Of a stretch of 64,000 nucleotides of DNA, positions 40,715 through 50,227 are shown piece by piece (within the stretch, counting starts at the first letter, position 1; every line of letters begins with the position of its first letter). Source of the stretch: an uncultured Alistipes sp. GTDB taxonomy: Bacteria > Bacteroidota > Bacteroidia > Bacteroidales > Rikenellaceae. The notes below the pieces were generated by a model that worked only from the letters and a program-made list of their open reading frames with translations, was not told the DNA's origin and made no database searches. The DNA lies in the NCBI GenBank assembly GCA_944320685.1, contig CALUIK010000006.1, forward strand, positions 79,183 to 143,182, in the 5' to 3' direction. Position numbers and translations under genes: made by a program.

Positions 40715-43570
40715 ATGCAATCCTCATTCCTTGCCGAAACGGCGAAATGCCTTTTCGATAGATACGGCCGCGATATTTCGTCGCTGGCAATCGTGCTGCC
40801 GTCGGTGCGTGCACGTCTGTTCTTTACCGATGAGTTGTCGCGTTTGGCCGACAGGCCCTTGTGGAGTCCGCAGTATATGTCCATGGACGATATCATGCGC
40901 GAGGCGTCATCATTCTCTGTGGGGGAAAAGGTGCGTTTGGTCACAGAACTCTACAAGGTATATTCGGAATATCACGACGAGCCGTTCGACAAGTTCTACT
41001 TCTGGGGCGAGATGCTGCTCGGTGATTTCGATCTTATAGATAAATATATGATCGATGCCGACATGCTCTTCCGCAATATATACGATCTTAAGGTGCTGGA
41101 GTCAGATCTGTCGTATCTGACGCCTGAGATGCGTCAGGTGATAAGTGTATTCTGGAGCCACTTCAAGGATGAAGCATCGCTTTCGGAGGAGAAGCGCAAG
41201 TTTTTGTCTATATGGAAAACGCTTGCGGCCGTGTATCACGGGTTCCGCGAGCGTCTGGCCGCATCGGGGCAGGTATACGCGGGGATGATGTACCGCTCTG
41301 CCGCAGAGAATGCGGGCGGTGCGACAGCAGGGATAGACATCTCGCGCCGTTATGTCTTCGTCGGATTCAACGCCTTGTCGGAGAGTGAAAAACAGGTATT
41401 GAAATACCTTGCTGCGAATGCCGCGGCATGCGAGTTCTGCTGGGATTGCGATTCGTATTATATGGACAATGCCGAACAGGAGGCGGGGCGGTTCATCCGC
41501 GAAGATATTGCCATGTTTCATCAGACATATGATATGAAGCAGGATAATTTCCTGTCTGTCAGAAAGCAATTGTCTTCCATCTCAACCGTTTCAAATGTCC
41601 TTCAATGCAAATATGTCCCGACTCTTCTCAAGGATATGTCGCCGTCGCTGGAGTTTGACAGGAGTACGGCCATCGTGCTCACGGACGAGTCGCTGCTCAT
41701 GCCTCTGCTGCATTCGCTGCCGCCGGAGTTGGGCGACAATATCAACGTGACGATGGGATACCCGTTGCGCCAGACTACGGCCTATGCCTTTCTGGAGCGC
41801 CTGCTTGAATTGCAGCGCAATCGCCGCCACGGCAATGGCGGTGATACTTTCTACCATATCGACGTGGCGGGAATATTGTCGCATCCGTATATCGCGGAGA
41901 TAGACGGCCGGAATGCCGTGCGCCTGCGGGGAGAGATCGTCGAAGGACGCTACATACGTGTCGAGGAGGGCTTTTTTGCGGATGATCCCCTCTTGCGGCG
42001 CATATTCACTGCAGTGAATGACTGGCGTACTTTGGCCGAATATCTTTCCGACGTTATCGGCGCGGTGTCGGAGCGTTTCGCCGACAGTGGCGGGCGATCG
42101 CTGCATTTGGCCTATATGTCGATTATTGCTGACAATCTGTCGCAAGTAAATAATTCGTTGAAAGATTGCGATATCGATATTTCTACCTCCATCTACTCTT
42201 CACTTGTGAAACGGCACCTTCAGACGGTGCGCATACCTTTCAGCGGCGAACCTTTGAAGGGCCTTCAGGTGATGGGCATTCTGGAGACGCGCAACCTCGA
42301 TTTCAAGAATGTCATAATCCTGTCGATGAACGATGATAACTTCCCGGGCGATATGGGCGGCGCTTCGTCGTTCATACCGTACAACCTGCGTGCCGCATAC
42401 GGGCTGCCCACGCCCGAGCACCACGAGAGCGTCTACGCCTATTATTTCTACCGTCTCATACAGCGCGCCGAGCGGGTGGAGATGCTTTACTGCTCGCATG
42501 CCGACGAGAAGACTACGGGCGAGTGCAGCCGCTACATATACCAACTGATGTATGAATCGCCATATCCTATCGAACGTGTGAATGTTGGTGTGGATATAAA
42601 TGTCGATATACCGGAACCGATATCCGTGGCTAAATGCGGCCGTACGCTCAAGGCGCTTAATGTCTACCTTGATGCCGGCTCTGGGCGTATGTTGTCGCCT
42701 ACGGCGCTGTCGCGCTATGTCGCGTGTCCACTGCAGTTCTATTTTGCCTCCGTGGCGGGTATAGACGAGCGCGAAGGCCTTGCGGAGGAGGTCGACAACC
42801 CTATGTTCGGTACAATCCTTCATGCGGCCATGCAGAAACTGTACGGGCCGCTGCTGGGTGCGCAGCACCCAGCCCCGCAGTTGGAGGCACTCGTCCGCAG
42901 CGGGGCTGTCGAACGTGCCGTGGAGGAGGCCATAAACGAAAATTACCTCAAGATTCCGAATGCCGATGCTTCGGATTACGGCGGCGATCTGATTCTGGTA
43001 CACGATATTGCCACTAAATATATCAAGCGTGGCATCATCCCCTACGACATGGCGCACGACGCCTTCGCCGTAATGAATGTAGAGGAAAAGATAGCATCGC
43101 GTTTTGAGTTGGGTGACGGACGCAGCGTCTCGATAGGCGGCCGTGCCGACCGTATAGATTCGCTCGACGACGGTTCGTTGCGCGTGGTCGACTACAAGAC
43201 GGGGGGACGCCACTGCGAGATCGATTCTTTGGAGTCTCTCTTCAACGGCGAGGAGCGTACCAAGGTCGGCAATATCCTGCAGACGTTCATCTATTCGATG
43301 ATAATAGCGCGGACTTACGGGCGCAATGTCCGTCCGGCACTCTATTTCGTGCGGTACATGCAGAATGCGGATTTCTCGCCTGCAATCGTGGACAGGAGCA
43401 CCGGCGGTGCCGAAGTCGACTATGCGGCATATGCCGGAGCGTTCGAGGCGGCGTTGCGCGGCAAACTGTCGGAACTGTTCGACGTATCGGTGCCGTTCGT
43501 GCAGTGCGATGCGGGGGAGGCCGATAAGACGTGCAAATACTGTCAGTACAAATCGATATGTAAAAGGTGA
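40715..43570 (+). CDS. addB: AddB-like subunit of AddAB helicase-nuclease
   Basis: This 951-residue subunit acts with AddA in end resection of double-strand breaks and feeding RecA. The N-terminal helicase-like region lacks a good Walker A, as in many AddB proteins. The C-terminal RecB-type nuclease core has RVVDYKTGG at about residue 823. The cysteine set of the AddB iron-sulfur staple is present: YVACPLQFYF at about residue 670 and CKYCQYKSIC near the end. The gene ends 3 bases before addA, which fixes the pair. Bacteroidota use AddAB rather than RecBCD. Confidence 0.9.
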   Translation: MQSSFLAETAKCLFDRYGRDISSLAIVLPSVRARLFFTDELSRLADRPLWSPQYMSMDDIMREASSFSVGEKVRLVTELYKVYSEYHDEPFDKFYFWGEMLLGDFDLIDKYMIDADMLFRNIYDLKVLESDLSYLTPEMRQVISVFWSHFKDEASLSEEKRKFLSIWKTLAAVYHGFRERLAASGQVYAGMMYRSAAENAGGATAGIDISRRYVFVGFNALSESEKQVLKYLAANAAACEFCWDCDSYYMDNAEQEAGRFIREDIAMFHQTYDMKQDNFLSVRKQLSSISTVSNVLQCKYVPTLLKDMSPSLEFDRSTAIVLTDESLLMPLLHSLPPELGDNINVTMGYPLRQTTAYAFLERLLELQRNRRHGNGGDTFYHIDVAGILSHPYIAEIDGRNAVRLRGEIVEGRYIRVEEGFFADDPLLRRIFTAVNDWRTLAEYLSDVIGAVSERFADSGGRSLHLAYMSIIADNLSQVNNSLKDCDIDISTSIYSSLVKRHLQTVRIPFSGEPLKGLQVMGILETRNLDFKNVIILSMNDDNFPGDMGGASSFIPYNLRAAYGLPTPEHHESVYAYYFYRLIQRAERVEMLYCSHADEKTTGECSRYIYQLMYESPYPIERVNVGVDINVDIPEPISVAKCGRTLKALNVYLDAGSGRMLSPTALSRYVACPLQFYFASVAGIDEREGLAEEVDNPMFGTILHAAMQKLYGPLLGAQHPAPQLEALVRSGAVERAVEEAINENYLKIPNADASDYGGDLILVHDIATKYIKRGIIPYDMAHDAFAVMNVEEKIASRFELGDGRSVSIGGRADRIDSLDDGSLRVVDYKTGGRHCEIDSLESLFNGEERTKVGNILQTFIYSMIIARTYGRNVRPALYFVRYMQNADFSPAIVDRSTGGAEVDYAAYAGAFEAALRGKLSELFDVSVPFVQCDAGEADKTCKYCQYKSICKR

Positions 43571-43573
43571 AGC

Positions 43574-46500
43574 ATGAGAGCTAAGATATTGAGCGCGAGT
43601 GCCGGATCGGGAAAGACCTACCAGCTGGCATATAAATATGTATATGATACGATACGTAATTACGACGAGAAGCCGTACCTGTACCGCGCCATCCTCGCCG
43701 TAACGTTTACGAACAAGGCTACGGAGGAGATGAAGAACCGTATCCTGCGCGAGATAGACACCCTCGCCTCGCATCCCGAACGCAGCAGTTACATGCCGTT
43801 GCTGCTACAGGACCCGTTGTTGAACGAGGCTCTGGTCGTGAACCGCGCGCGGGCCGTGCGGGCCAAGATCCTGCACGACTATTCGCACTTTACGGTTCTG
43901 ACTATAGACAAATTCTTCCAACGCATACTGCGCGCCTTCATCAAAGAGTTGGGCATAGACCTGAATTACAATATCGAGATCGAGACAGCTTCGCTGTTGT
44001 CCAAGAGCGCCGATTCGCTTATCGATGACATTTCGCGCGACGATACGTTGAAACGCTGGATTACGGGTTTCGCGCAGGAGAATATCGACGAAAACCGTAA
44101 ATGGGACGTGCGCGGAGACATTATTGATCTGGGCAGGGAACTCTTTGACGAGAGCGCCAAGCGTGCGGTCATGGAGGCTCTGCCCAAACAGCGGCTTATG
44201 GATCTGCTCCGTGACGGGGAAGGCAGGTTGGCGGCGGCAGCGGCCGAGATGCGGCGTCTGGCGCAGGACGCCGTGCGCGAACTCGATGCGGCGGGTGTCG
44301 AGAGCGTCAATTTGTCGAGCGGCGTGGGTGGCGTTGTGGATTTCCTGCGGGCGACGGCCGCCGGCGTCATTGCCGCGCCGAACAAGACGGTGCGCAAGAA
44401 GATACTTTCGGATGAAGAGTGGAAGAAACGCGATGCGGCGGCCGAGGCTGTGCATGGTACGGCGGGCCGCATACTGGGCATATACGACGGCAGTGCAAGA
44501 CTGCGGGAGACGATGGCGCTGATGCGCGGTACATACCGCAGTTACGCCCTACTGGGGGACATATATGCCAAAATCGGCGAACAGTGCCGCGAACAGGGCG
44601 TCATGCTGCTTTCGGAGACAAAGTACATACTTTCAAGTTTTATCGCCGACAATGACGCTCCATTTATCTATGAGAAGATGGGCAACCGTTACGAGCGTTT
44701 CATGATCGACGAGTTCCAAGACACCTCGTTCATGGAGTGGTGCAACTTCCTGCCGTTGTTGCGCAACGCAATGTCGCAGTCGGCGGATACGTCGGTGCTG
44801 ATCGTGGGCGACGTCAAGCAGTCGATATACCGTTGGCGCGGCGGCGATTGGCGCATCCTGCAGCAGGAGGCGGCGCGGCAGTTGGGAGAGAAGAATACCG
44901 AGACCTGCATGCTGTCGGACAACTACCGCAGCCTGCCGTGCGTGGTGGAGTTCAACAACATTGTCACTCGGCGCATCGTGGAGGCCGACAATGCGTCGTT
45001 GAATGCTTTGTTGTGCAAGGCGGCCGGCGAGGGCCGATTGAGCATACCGGCGCGCGATGAACTCGTCGATACGCTGCAGCGGGCTTATGCAGGCCATGCG
45101 CAGACTCCGCGCCGTACGGGCCGCGGCGATGGGTATGTTCGGGTTGAACTTTTCGACGGGGAGCCGCCGCTGGTGGAGTGCATCGAGTCGATCGTAGCCC
45201 GCGGATATTCATACGGCGACATAATGGTCCTGTACCGCAGCAACAGCGACGGCGCCCGTGCTGCGCGCATATTGCTTGAATACAAGCGGCGCAACAACCG
45301 CTTCAACATCATGACGCAGGACGCTCTGGTGGTCGGTAATGCCGCCGTGAGCGGCTTCGTGATAGCGGTGATGCGTCTCTCGCAGGATGCGGAAGATGCC
45401 ATAAGCCGCGTCGTGGCGAATGCATATCTGGGTCGTGATTATGATGCCGCGCTGACACCGCGCGACATATCACTGCTGGCATATATCGGCCAGCTCACGC
45501 CCGAGGCGGCCTTCGAGAAGATAGTGGCCGAATACGGGCTCGATTCCCGCACCGAGGAGACGGCATACCTGCAGGCCGTGCATGAGCAGGTGGTGGCTTT
45601 CTGCGCATCTAAGGTGGCCGACATACAGCTATTTCTGAACATGTGGGACGAGCGGGGCGCTGCCCGCGCCCTCAGTGCGGAGAAGGGCGACAACACAATA
45701 GAACTGACTACTATACATAAAGCCAAGGGGCTGGAGAAAAAGGTCGTGATACTACCCTATTGCAAATGGGGACTCGACCCGTCGAGCGGCCGCGGCAATA
45801 TCGTGTGGGCGGAGCCGCACGGCGGAGACATGCCGGATATGGGGCGGTTTCCCGTGCCATACCTCAAGTCCATGACGGAATCGGCTTTCTGCGACGAGTA
45901 CTACCGTGAGAAGGTCTATTCTCATGTCGATGCCATAAACATGCTGTATGTGGCTCTGACGCGCGCCAAAGAGGCGCTGTATGTGTTCGTGCCGCGGTCG
46001 AAGCGTATGAATATGGGGGTGTTGCTGTGGAATGCCGCCGCGACGGACAAGGATGCCGGATTTGTGGAGTACGGCACGTTGTCCGGGCCCGAAGCGGAAA
46101 ATAAGGACGACGATGCGGCGGTCCGCAACGTCATAGTGCGAGGGTACCCAACTTCGGATGTGGCCATGCCCCTGCGCCTGCCGGCCCAGCGATATTTCGA
46201 GGAGGGGGCGGACGGAGTACGTGTGCCGACGCCGCGCAGTGTCGGCATACTCATGCACGGGGTGCTCGGCAGTGCGGTAAACAGGGCGGATGTCGAACGC
46301 CGTATCGGCGAGATGCGCGGCTCGGGAGAACTATCCGAGGCGCAGGCTCGCGAGTTGTCGGAAGCCGTGCAGCGCGAGTTCAGCCGTCCGAAGGTCGCAG
46401 AATGGTTTTCCGACAGATGGGATGAGGTGCGTAACGAGTGCGACATCGTAAGCCGCACTGCGGCGGGTACGCGGCGGCCCGACCGCGTCATGATACGCGG

Positions 46501-46666
46501 CAGCCGCGCCGTAGTCGTCGATTACAAGTTCGGCGCCGTCCGCAGCGGCAGCCACATGCGGCAGGTGGCGGAGTACATGCGTCTGATCTCGGGGATGGGA
46601 TACACCCATGTGGAGGGTTACGTCTGGTACGTATCGCAGGGCGATGTCGTAGATGTTGTGTTATGA
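43574..46666 (+). CDS. addA: AddA-like UvrD-family helicase/nuclease
   Basis: This 1030-residue ATP-driven 3'-5' helicase carries a C-terminal nuclease domain and forms the partner of AddB. Walker A SASAGSGKTYQLAYKYV lies at the very N-terminus, and Walker B is MIDEFQDTSFMEW at about residue 378. Further helicase motifs are DVKQSIYRWRGGDW, the TTIHKAKGLEKKVVI motif V, and NMLYVALTRAKEALYVFV motif VI. The C-terminal PD-(D/E)xK core is at VVVDYKFGAVRSG, about residue 980. It starts 3 bases after addB. Confidence 0.94.
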   Translation: MRAKILSASAGSGKTYQLAYKYVYDTIRNYDEKPYLYRAILAVTFTNKATEEMKNRILREIDTLASHPERSSYMPLLLQDPLLNEALVVNRARAVRAKILHDYSHFTVLTIDKFFQRILRAFIKELGIDLNYNIEIETASLLSKSADSLIDDISRDDTLKRWITGFAQENIDENRKWDVRGDIIDLGRELFDESAKRAVMEALPKQRLMDLLRDGEGRLAAAAAEMRRLAQDAVRELDAAGVESVNLSSGVGGVVDFLRATAAGVIAAPNKTVRKKILSDEEWKKRDAAAEAVHGTAGRILGIYDGSARLRETMALMRGTYRSYALLGDIYAKIGEQCREQGVMLLSETKYILSSFIADNDAPFIYEKMGNRYERFMIDEFQDTSFMEWCNFLPLLRNAMSQSADTSVLIVGDVKQSIYRWRGGDWRILQQEAARQLGEKNTETCMLSDNYRSLPCVVEFNNIVTRRIVEADNASLNALLCKAAGEGRLSIPARDELVDTLQRAYAGHAQTPRRTGRGDGYVRVELFDGEPPLVECIESIVARGYSYGDIMVLYRSNSDGARAARILLEYKRRNNRFNIMTQDALVVGNAAVSGFVIAVMRLSQDAEDAISRVVANAYLGRDYDAALTPRDISLLAYIGQLTPEAAFEKIVAEYGLDSRTEETAYLQAVHEQVVAFCASKVADIQLFLNMWDERGAARALSAEKGDNTIELTTIHKAKGLEKKVVILPYCKWGLDPSSGRGNIVWAEPHGGDMPDMGRFPVPYLKSMTESAFCDEYYREKVYSHVDAINMLYVALTRAKEALYVFVPRSKRMNMGVLLWNAAATDKDAGFVEYGTLSGPEAENKDDDAAVRNVIVRGYPTSDVAMPLRLPAQRYFEEGADGVRVPTPRSVGILMHGVLGSAVNRADVERRIGEMRGSGELSEAQARELSEAVQREFSRPKVAEWFSDRWDEVRNECDIVSRTAAGTRRPDRVMIRGSRAVVVDYKFGAVRSGSHMRQVAEYMRLISGMGYTHVEGYVWYVSQGDVVDVVL

Positions 46667-46685
46667 GGTATTTTCATTACCTTTG
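46655..46685 (+). promoter_or_regulatory. Promoter inside the 3' end of addA for the ABC exporter unit
   Basis: GTTG (46655-46658), a 19-base spacer and TACCTTTG (46678-46685) lie 9 bases before the exporter start, so the exporter unit can be transcribed separately from addBA. Confidence 0.6.
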
Positions 46686-46694
46686 TCTTTCGGT

Positions 46695-48383
46695 ATGTTC
46701 AGGCAGATAGCATATATTATCCCCGCTTCATTCCGCCGCCGCAGCGTGACGGCCGCAGTCACCATATTGCTGCGCGCCGTACTCAACTTCTTCGGCATAG
46801 CGCTGCTCGTGCCGTTGCTGATGCTCATACTCGACGGCGATGCGATACATTCGCACCACGTGTTGCAACGGGTATACGAGGCGTTGGGTTTTACCGACGA
46901 CAACCATTTCATAGTGACCGTGGCCGCGGGTGTCGTGGCTGCCATAATCGTCAAGGGCGCGGCCGACATGTTGCTCTACCGCAGCGAACGGGACTACATA
47001 TTCGGGCTATACCGCAACTTGTCGCGCAGATTGTATATCGACTATCACCGCCGCGGTCTGGAGTTCGTACTGCGCAACAACTCGTCGGAACTGTCGCGCA
47101 ATGTCAATATCGTCTGCCTCAACTTCGTCGTGGGGGTGCTGCGTCCGATTGCGGTCATCGCGGGCGAGGCCTTGCTGTTTCTGCTTATAATTGTGGTACT
47201 GGCGGTATTCCAGCCGCTTACGGCTGCGGCGCTGGTGGCGATATTGGCGCCTGCCGTGTGGCTCTATTACCGCATCATACGCCGCCGTATGGAGAATTAC
47301 GGCAAACAGGAGAATGAAGCGCAAAGAGCCAAGTTCCGCAATGTGGCCGAGAGTTTCCGCGGATATGCCGATGTGGAGATAAACAACGCCTTCCCGCGTA
47401 TGCTGTCGGCCTTCGATGAGGCTACGGAACGTGTCATCGCCATGCGCAAGCGCGATGCCTCGCTGGCGCTGCTGCCCCAGATATTCACCGAGACGGCCAT
47501 CGCCGCGGGCATGGCCGCTATGGTCGTGGCGAGCGTATATGTCAGCGGAGGTAGTATACGGCTGCTTTTCGGGCTTTTCGCCGTGGCGGCCGTACGGCTC
47601 ATGCCGTCGGTACGCAACATATTGTCGGCTTATACGTCGCTGCGTTACAACCGCTATACACTTGACATTCTCGCCTGTGTGGGCGGGGACGAGCGTGTCG
47701 AAAATGACGTCAGGCGTCTGCCGATGCATTCGTCACTTGAGTTGCGTGATGTGACGTTCGGCTATGACGACGGGGCCAAGGAGAATGTGATATGCGGTTT
47801 TTCTCTCAAAGTGGCCCGAGGCGAGAAGATTGGCATACGCGGTTCGTCGGGTGCGGGCAAGAGTACGTTGATGAACATTATGCTGGGGCTGTACGTGCCG
47901 CAGCGCGGTGAGGTGCTGGTGGACGGCCTGCGGCTCGATGCGGCGAACCGCCGCATGTGGCAGAACTCTGTCGGCTATGTCCCGCAGAGCGTATTCATAC
48001 TCGATGCGACACTGGCAGAGAATGTGGCTTTGGGCGACGATGCGGAGCATATCGACCGCGAGCGCGTGATGCGGTCGCTGGAGATGGCGAGCCTCGGCTC
48101 CTTTGCGGGTTCGCTGCCCGACGGCATCGACACCATGATCGGCGAAGGCGGCAGCCGCGTATCGGGCGGCGAGCGTCAGCGCATAGGCATAGCGCGGGCC
48201 TTGTACCGCAACCCAGATGTACTGTTTTTCGACGAGGCGACGTCGGCTCTCGACCGCGATACCGAGCGCAGCGTCAACGAGTCGATAGCACGTCTGTCGG
48301 CCGACAACCATGATCTGACCATAGTCGTAATAGCCCATCGCGAGACCTCGCTGGCTTATTGCGACCGCATAATAGATATATAG
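46695..48383 (+). CDS. ABC transporter, fused permease and ATPase (exporter type)
   Basis: This 562-residue half-transporter would form a homodimeric exporter. The N-terminal half carries six transmembrane helices, including FFGIALLVPLLMLIL and FIVTVAAGVVAAIIV. The nucleotide-binding domain has Walker A GSSGAGKSTLMN at about residue 383, signature VSGGERQRIGIARALY at about 488, Walker B VLFFDEATSALD and H-loop IAHRET. No C39 peptidase domain is fused. MFRQIAYIIPASF at 46695 is the natural start. Two bases after its stop comes the HPr-kinase-like gene, and the coupling suggests that its cargo is the product modified by the following proteins. Confidence 0.92.
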   Translation: MFRQIAYIIPASFRRRSVTAAVTILLRAVLNFFGIALLVPLLMLILDGDAIHSHHVLQRVYEALGFTDDNHFIVTVAAGVVAAIIVKGAADMLLYRSERDYIFGLYRNLSRRLYIDYHRRGLEFVLRNNSSELSRNVNIVCLNFVVGVLRPIAVIAGEALLFLLIIVVLAVFQPLTAAALVAILAPAVWLYYRIIRRRMENYGKQENEAQRAKFRNVAESFRGYADVEINNAFPRMLSAFDEATERVIAMRKRDASLALLPQIFTETAIAAGMAAMVVASVYVSGGSIRLLFGLFAVAAVRLMPSVRNILSAYTSLRYNRYTLDILACVGGDERVENDVRRLPMHSSLELRDVTFGYDDGAKENVICGFSLKVARGEKIGIRGSSGAGKSTLMNIMLGLYVPQRGEVLVDGLRLDAANRRMWQNSVGYVPQSVFILDATLAENVALGDDAEHIDRERVMRSLEMASLGSFAGSLPDGIDTMIGEGGSRVSGGERQRIGIARALYRNPDVLFFDEATSALDRDTERSVNESIARLSADNHDLTIVVIAHRETSLAYCDRIIDI

Positions 48384-48385
48384 GA

Positions 48386-49276
48386 ATGTACAATGATTAT
48401 CTGATAGCGCGGCGGCGCATCCGTACCTCCGGGGCAGATTCCGACCTCGTGATGTTGGGGCTGAAGTCGTTCCGCCCGTTCGAGGTGCCGTATGACGCCG
48501 CCATGCCTACGTCTGCCGTGATCGAGACCAACTGTCATCCCGAGATAGACATGTCGCGTGTTACGGAACTGACCCGTTTCGAACTGGAGGGCTGGGGCGG
48601 CGCTGAGTGCGTATTCGGCCGTACAGGCGCGGAGTATGTCCTTCGCATCGTGAGCGACGGCGAAGGTGAACTGCTGTTCCTTTATGACATTGGGACTGAC
48701 CGTGTACGGTGCAATATATCACGTGAAGCGCCCGATATGTCGGCCGTGCGTTTCGGCATGTGGTTTATGACGGCTCTGGCTACTGTCGGCCATGATGTTA
48801 CGCCGGTGCATTCGTCGGCCATCGTATGCGACGGCCGCGCCGTGCTTTTCCTCGGCGAATCCGGTACGGGAAAGAGTACCCACACGAGGCTTTGGCGCGA
48901 AAACATAAGCGGCGCGGCGCTGCTCAACGACGACAGCCCCTTCATAGGTTTTGTCAACGGTGCGGCTACGGCGTTCGGTGCGCCGTGGAGCGGCAAGACT
49001 CCATGTTACAAACAGGAGGAGTACCCTATTGCCGCCATCGTCCGCTTGAGCCAGGCGCCGTACAACGCCATTCGGAGGCTGAGTCCGTTGCATGCCATTG
49101 GAGCGCTGCTGCCGTCGCTGACGCCGGCTTTCGGCTATGACGAGGATTTGCAGGACAAGATGGTGAAGACATTGTCGGCGGTAATATCGCAGGTGCCGGT
49201 CTACCATCTCGAGTGTCTGCCCGACGCTGCGGCGGCACACCTGTCTTACGATACGGTATTCGGTAAGGGGGAGTGA
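48386..49276 (+). CDS. HPr-kinase-like P-loop ATPase
   Basis: This 296-residue protein has a C-terminal domain that resembles the HPr kinase/PEPCK-like P-loop family. Walker A is GESGTGKSTHTRLW at residues 157-164 and onward. SAIVCDGRAVLFLGESG leads into it, and LLNDDSPFIGFVNG supplies the acidic metal site. The N-terminal 130 residues form an unrelated domain (MYNDYLIARRRIRTSG to FRFGM-like) that I do not recognise. Related proteins act as peptide kinases in lasso peptide pathways and occur next to exporters and peptidases in Bacteroidota clusters. It starts 2 bases after the ABC exporter stop, and the protease gene follows directly. Confidence 0.78.
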   Translation: MYNDYLIARRRIRTSGADSDLVMLGLKSFRPFEVPYDAAMPTSAVIETNCHPEIDMSRVTELTRFELEGWGGAECVFGRTGAEYVLRIVSDGEGELLFLYDIGTDRVRCNISREAPDMSAVRFGMWFMTALATVGHDVTPVHSSAIVCDGRAVLFLGESGTGKSTHTRLWRENISGAALLNDDSPFIGFVNGAATAFGAPWSGKTPCYKQEEYPIAAIVRLSQAPYNAIRRLSPLHAIGALLPSLTPAFGYDEDLQDKMVKTLSAVISQVPVYHLECLPDAAAAHLSYDTVFGKGE

Positions 49277-49281
49277 CGGTT

Positions 49282-49746
49282 ATGGAGGTACGCAGTATCG
49301 ACAACGAGATATTCTTCCGCGAGGTTGCACGCCTGCTTGAGGAGGGCGACAGCGTTACCATACGTGTAAGGGGCAACAGCATGCGGCCGCTGTTGCGCAA
49401 CGGCCGCGACAGGATTATCCTGCGGCCGTATACCGCGGAGGATATACGCAAGGGGGCCGTTATGCTTTTCCGTTACCGCGGATTGTATTGCGTGCATCGC
49501 ATCGTACGGATCGAAGGCGACACGATAGTCTTCGCCGGCGACGGGAATTACCGCATGGAGGAACGGGTCTCGCGCAGCGATCTGATGGCTGTAATGTATG
49601 CTGTGTTGCGGCCGAGCGACGCGGTGGTTGAGTGTACGTCTTTGCGCTGGCGGGTGCCGTCGGCTTTGTGGCTGGCAGTGCCGCAAATCGTAAGGAGATG
49701 TATATTAAGCCTTTTATGGCGCTTATGTAAAGGGAATAATCAATAG
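49282..49746 (+). CDS. S24/S26-like peptidase with Ser-His dyad
   Basis: This 154-residue protein has the box pattern of type I signal peptidases of the ER/archaeal form: nucleophile Ser33 in RVRGNSMRP, His72 in YCVHRIVRI in place of the bacterial catalytic lysine, and Asp87 in FAGDGNYR. There is no N-terminal membrane anchor; a hydrophobic stretch (SALWLAVPQIV then CILSLLWRL) lies at the C-terminus instead. A GTG at 49273 overlapping the upstream stop (GTGA) is an alternative start. Linkage to an exporter and an HPr-kinase-like protein suggests leader-peptide removal from an exported peptide. Substrate unknown. Confidence 0.78.
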   Translation: MEVRSIDNEIFFREVARLLEEGDSVTIRVRGNSMRPLLRNGRDRIILRPYTAEDIRKGAVMLFRYRGLYCVHRIVRIEGDTIVFAGDGNYRMEERVSRSDLMAVMYAVLRPSDAVVECTSLRWRVPSALWLAVPQIVRRCILSLLWRLCKGNNQ

Positions 49747-49750
49747 TCAT

Positions 49751-50227
49751 ATGGATATAAGAGTAGGACACGGATATGACGTGCACGCTTTGGCCGACGG
49801 GCTGAAATTGGTGCTCGGGGGTGTAGAGATCGAACATACGAAGGGATGCGTGGCGCACTCCGACGGCGATGTGGCGATACATGCCATCTGTGATGCTTTG
49901 CTCGGCGCGCTCGCGTTGGGCGACATAGGAAAACTTTTCCCCGACACGTCGGAGGAGTTCCGCGGCATCGACTCGAGGATACTGCTTCGGCGTGTTGTCG
50001 ACCTTGTGGCAAGCCGCGGCTATACGGTATCGAATGTCGACTGTACCATAGCCATGCAGCGGCCGAAGCTCCGTCCCCATATCGATGCCATGCGCAAGGC
50101 GTTGGCATCGACGATGGGAATAGAGTGCGGCCGTGTGTCGGTGAAAGCTACGACGACCGAGCGGATGGGTTTCGAGGGGCGTGAAGAGGGGGTATCGGCC
50201 CATGCAGTCGTATTGGTGTACCGTTAG
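49751..50227 (+). CDS. ispF: 2-C-methyl-D-erythritol 2,4-cyclodiphosphate synthase
   Basis: This 158-residue trimeric enzyme catalyses the fifth step of the MEP isoprenoid pathway, forming the cyclic diphosphate from CDP-ME-2P. The signature is intact: the N-terminal RVGHGYDVHAL with Asp and His zinc ligands, HSDGDVAIHAICDALLGALALGDIGKLFPDT, and C-terminal VSVKATTTERMGFEGREEG. It starts 4 bases after the S26-like protease gene, so it may ride on that transcript. Its stop codon overlaps that of the convergent DUF4251 gene. Confidence 0.98.
   Translation: MDIRVGHGYDVHALADGLKLVLGGVEIEHTKGCVAHSDGDVAIHAICDALLGALALGDIGKLFPDTSEEFRGIDSRILLRRVVDLVASRGYTVSNVDCTIAMQRPKLRPHIDAMRKALASTMGIECGRVSVKATTTERMGFEGREEGVSAHAVVLVYR

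Noticed and set aside
42200..43774. Open frame of about 520 codons antisense to addB
   Set aside because: Composition is that of a codon-bias shadow, and the sense frame has the nuclease core and iron-sulfur cysteines.
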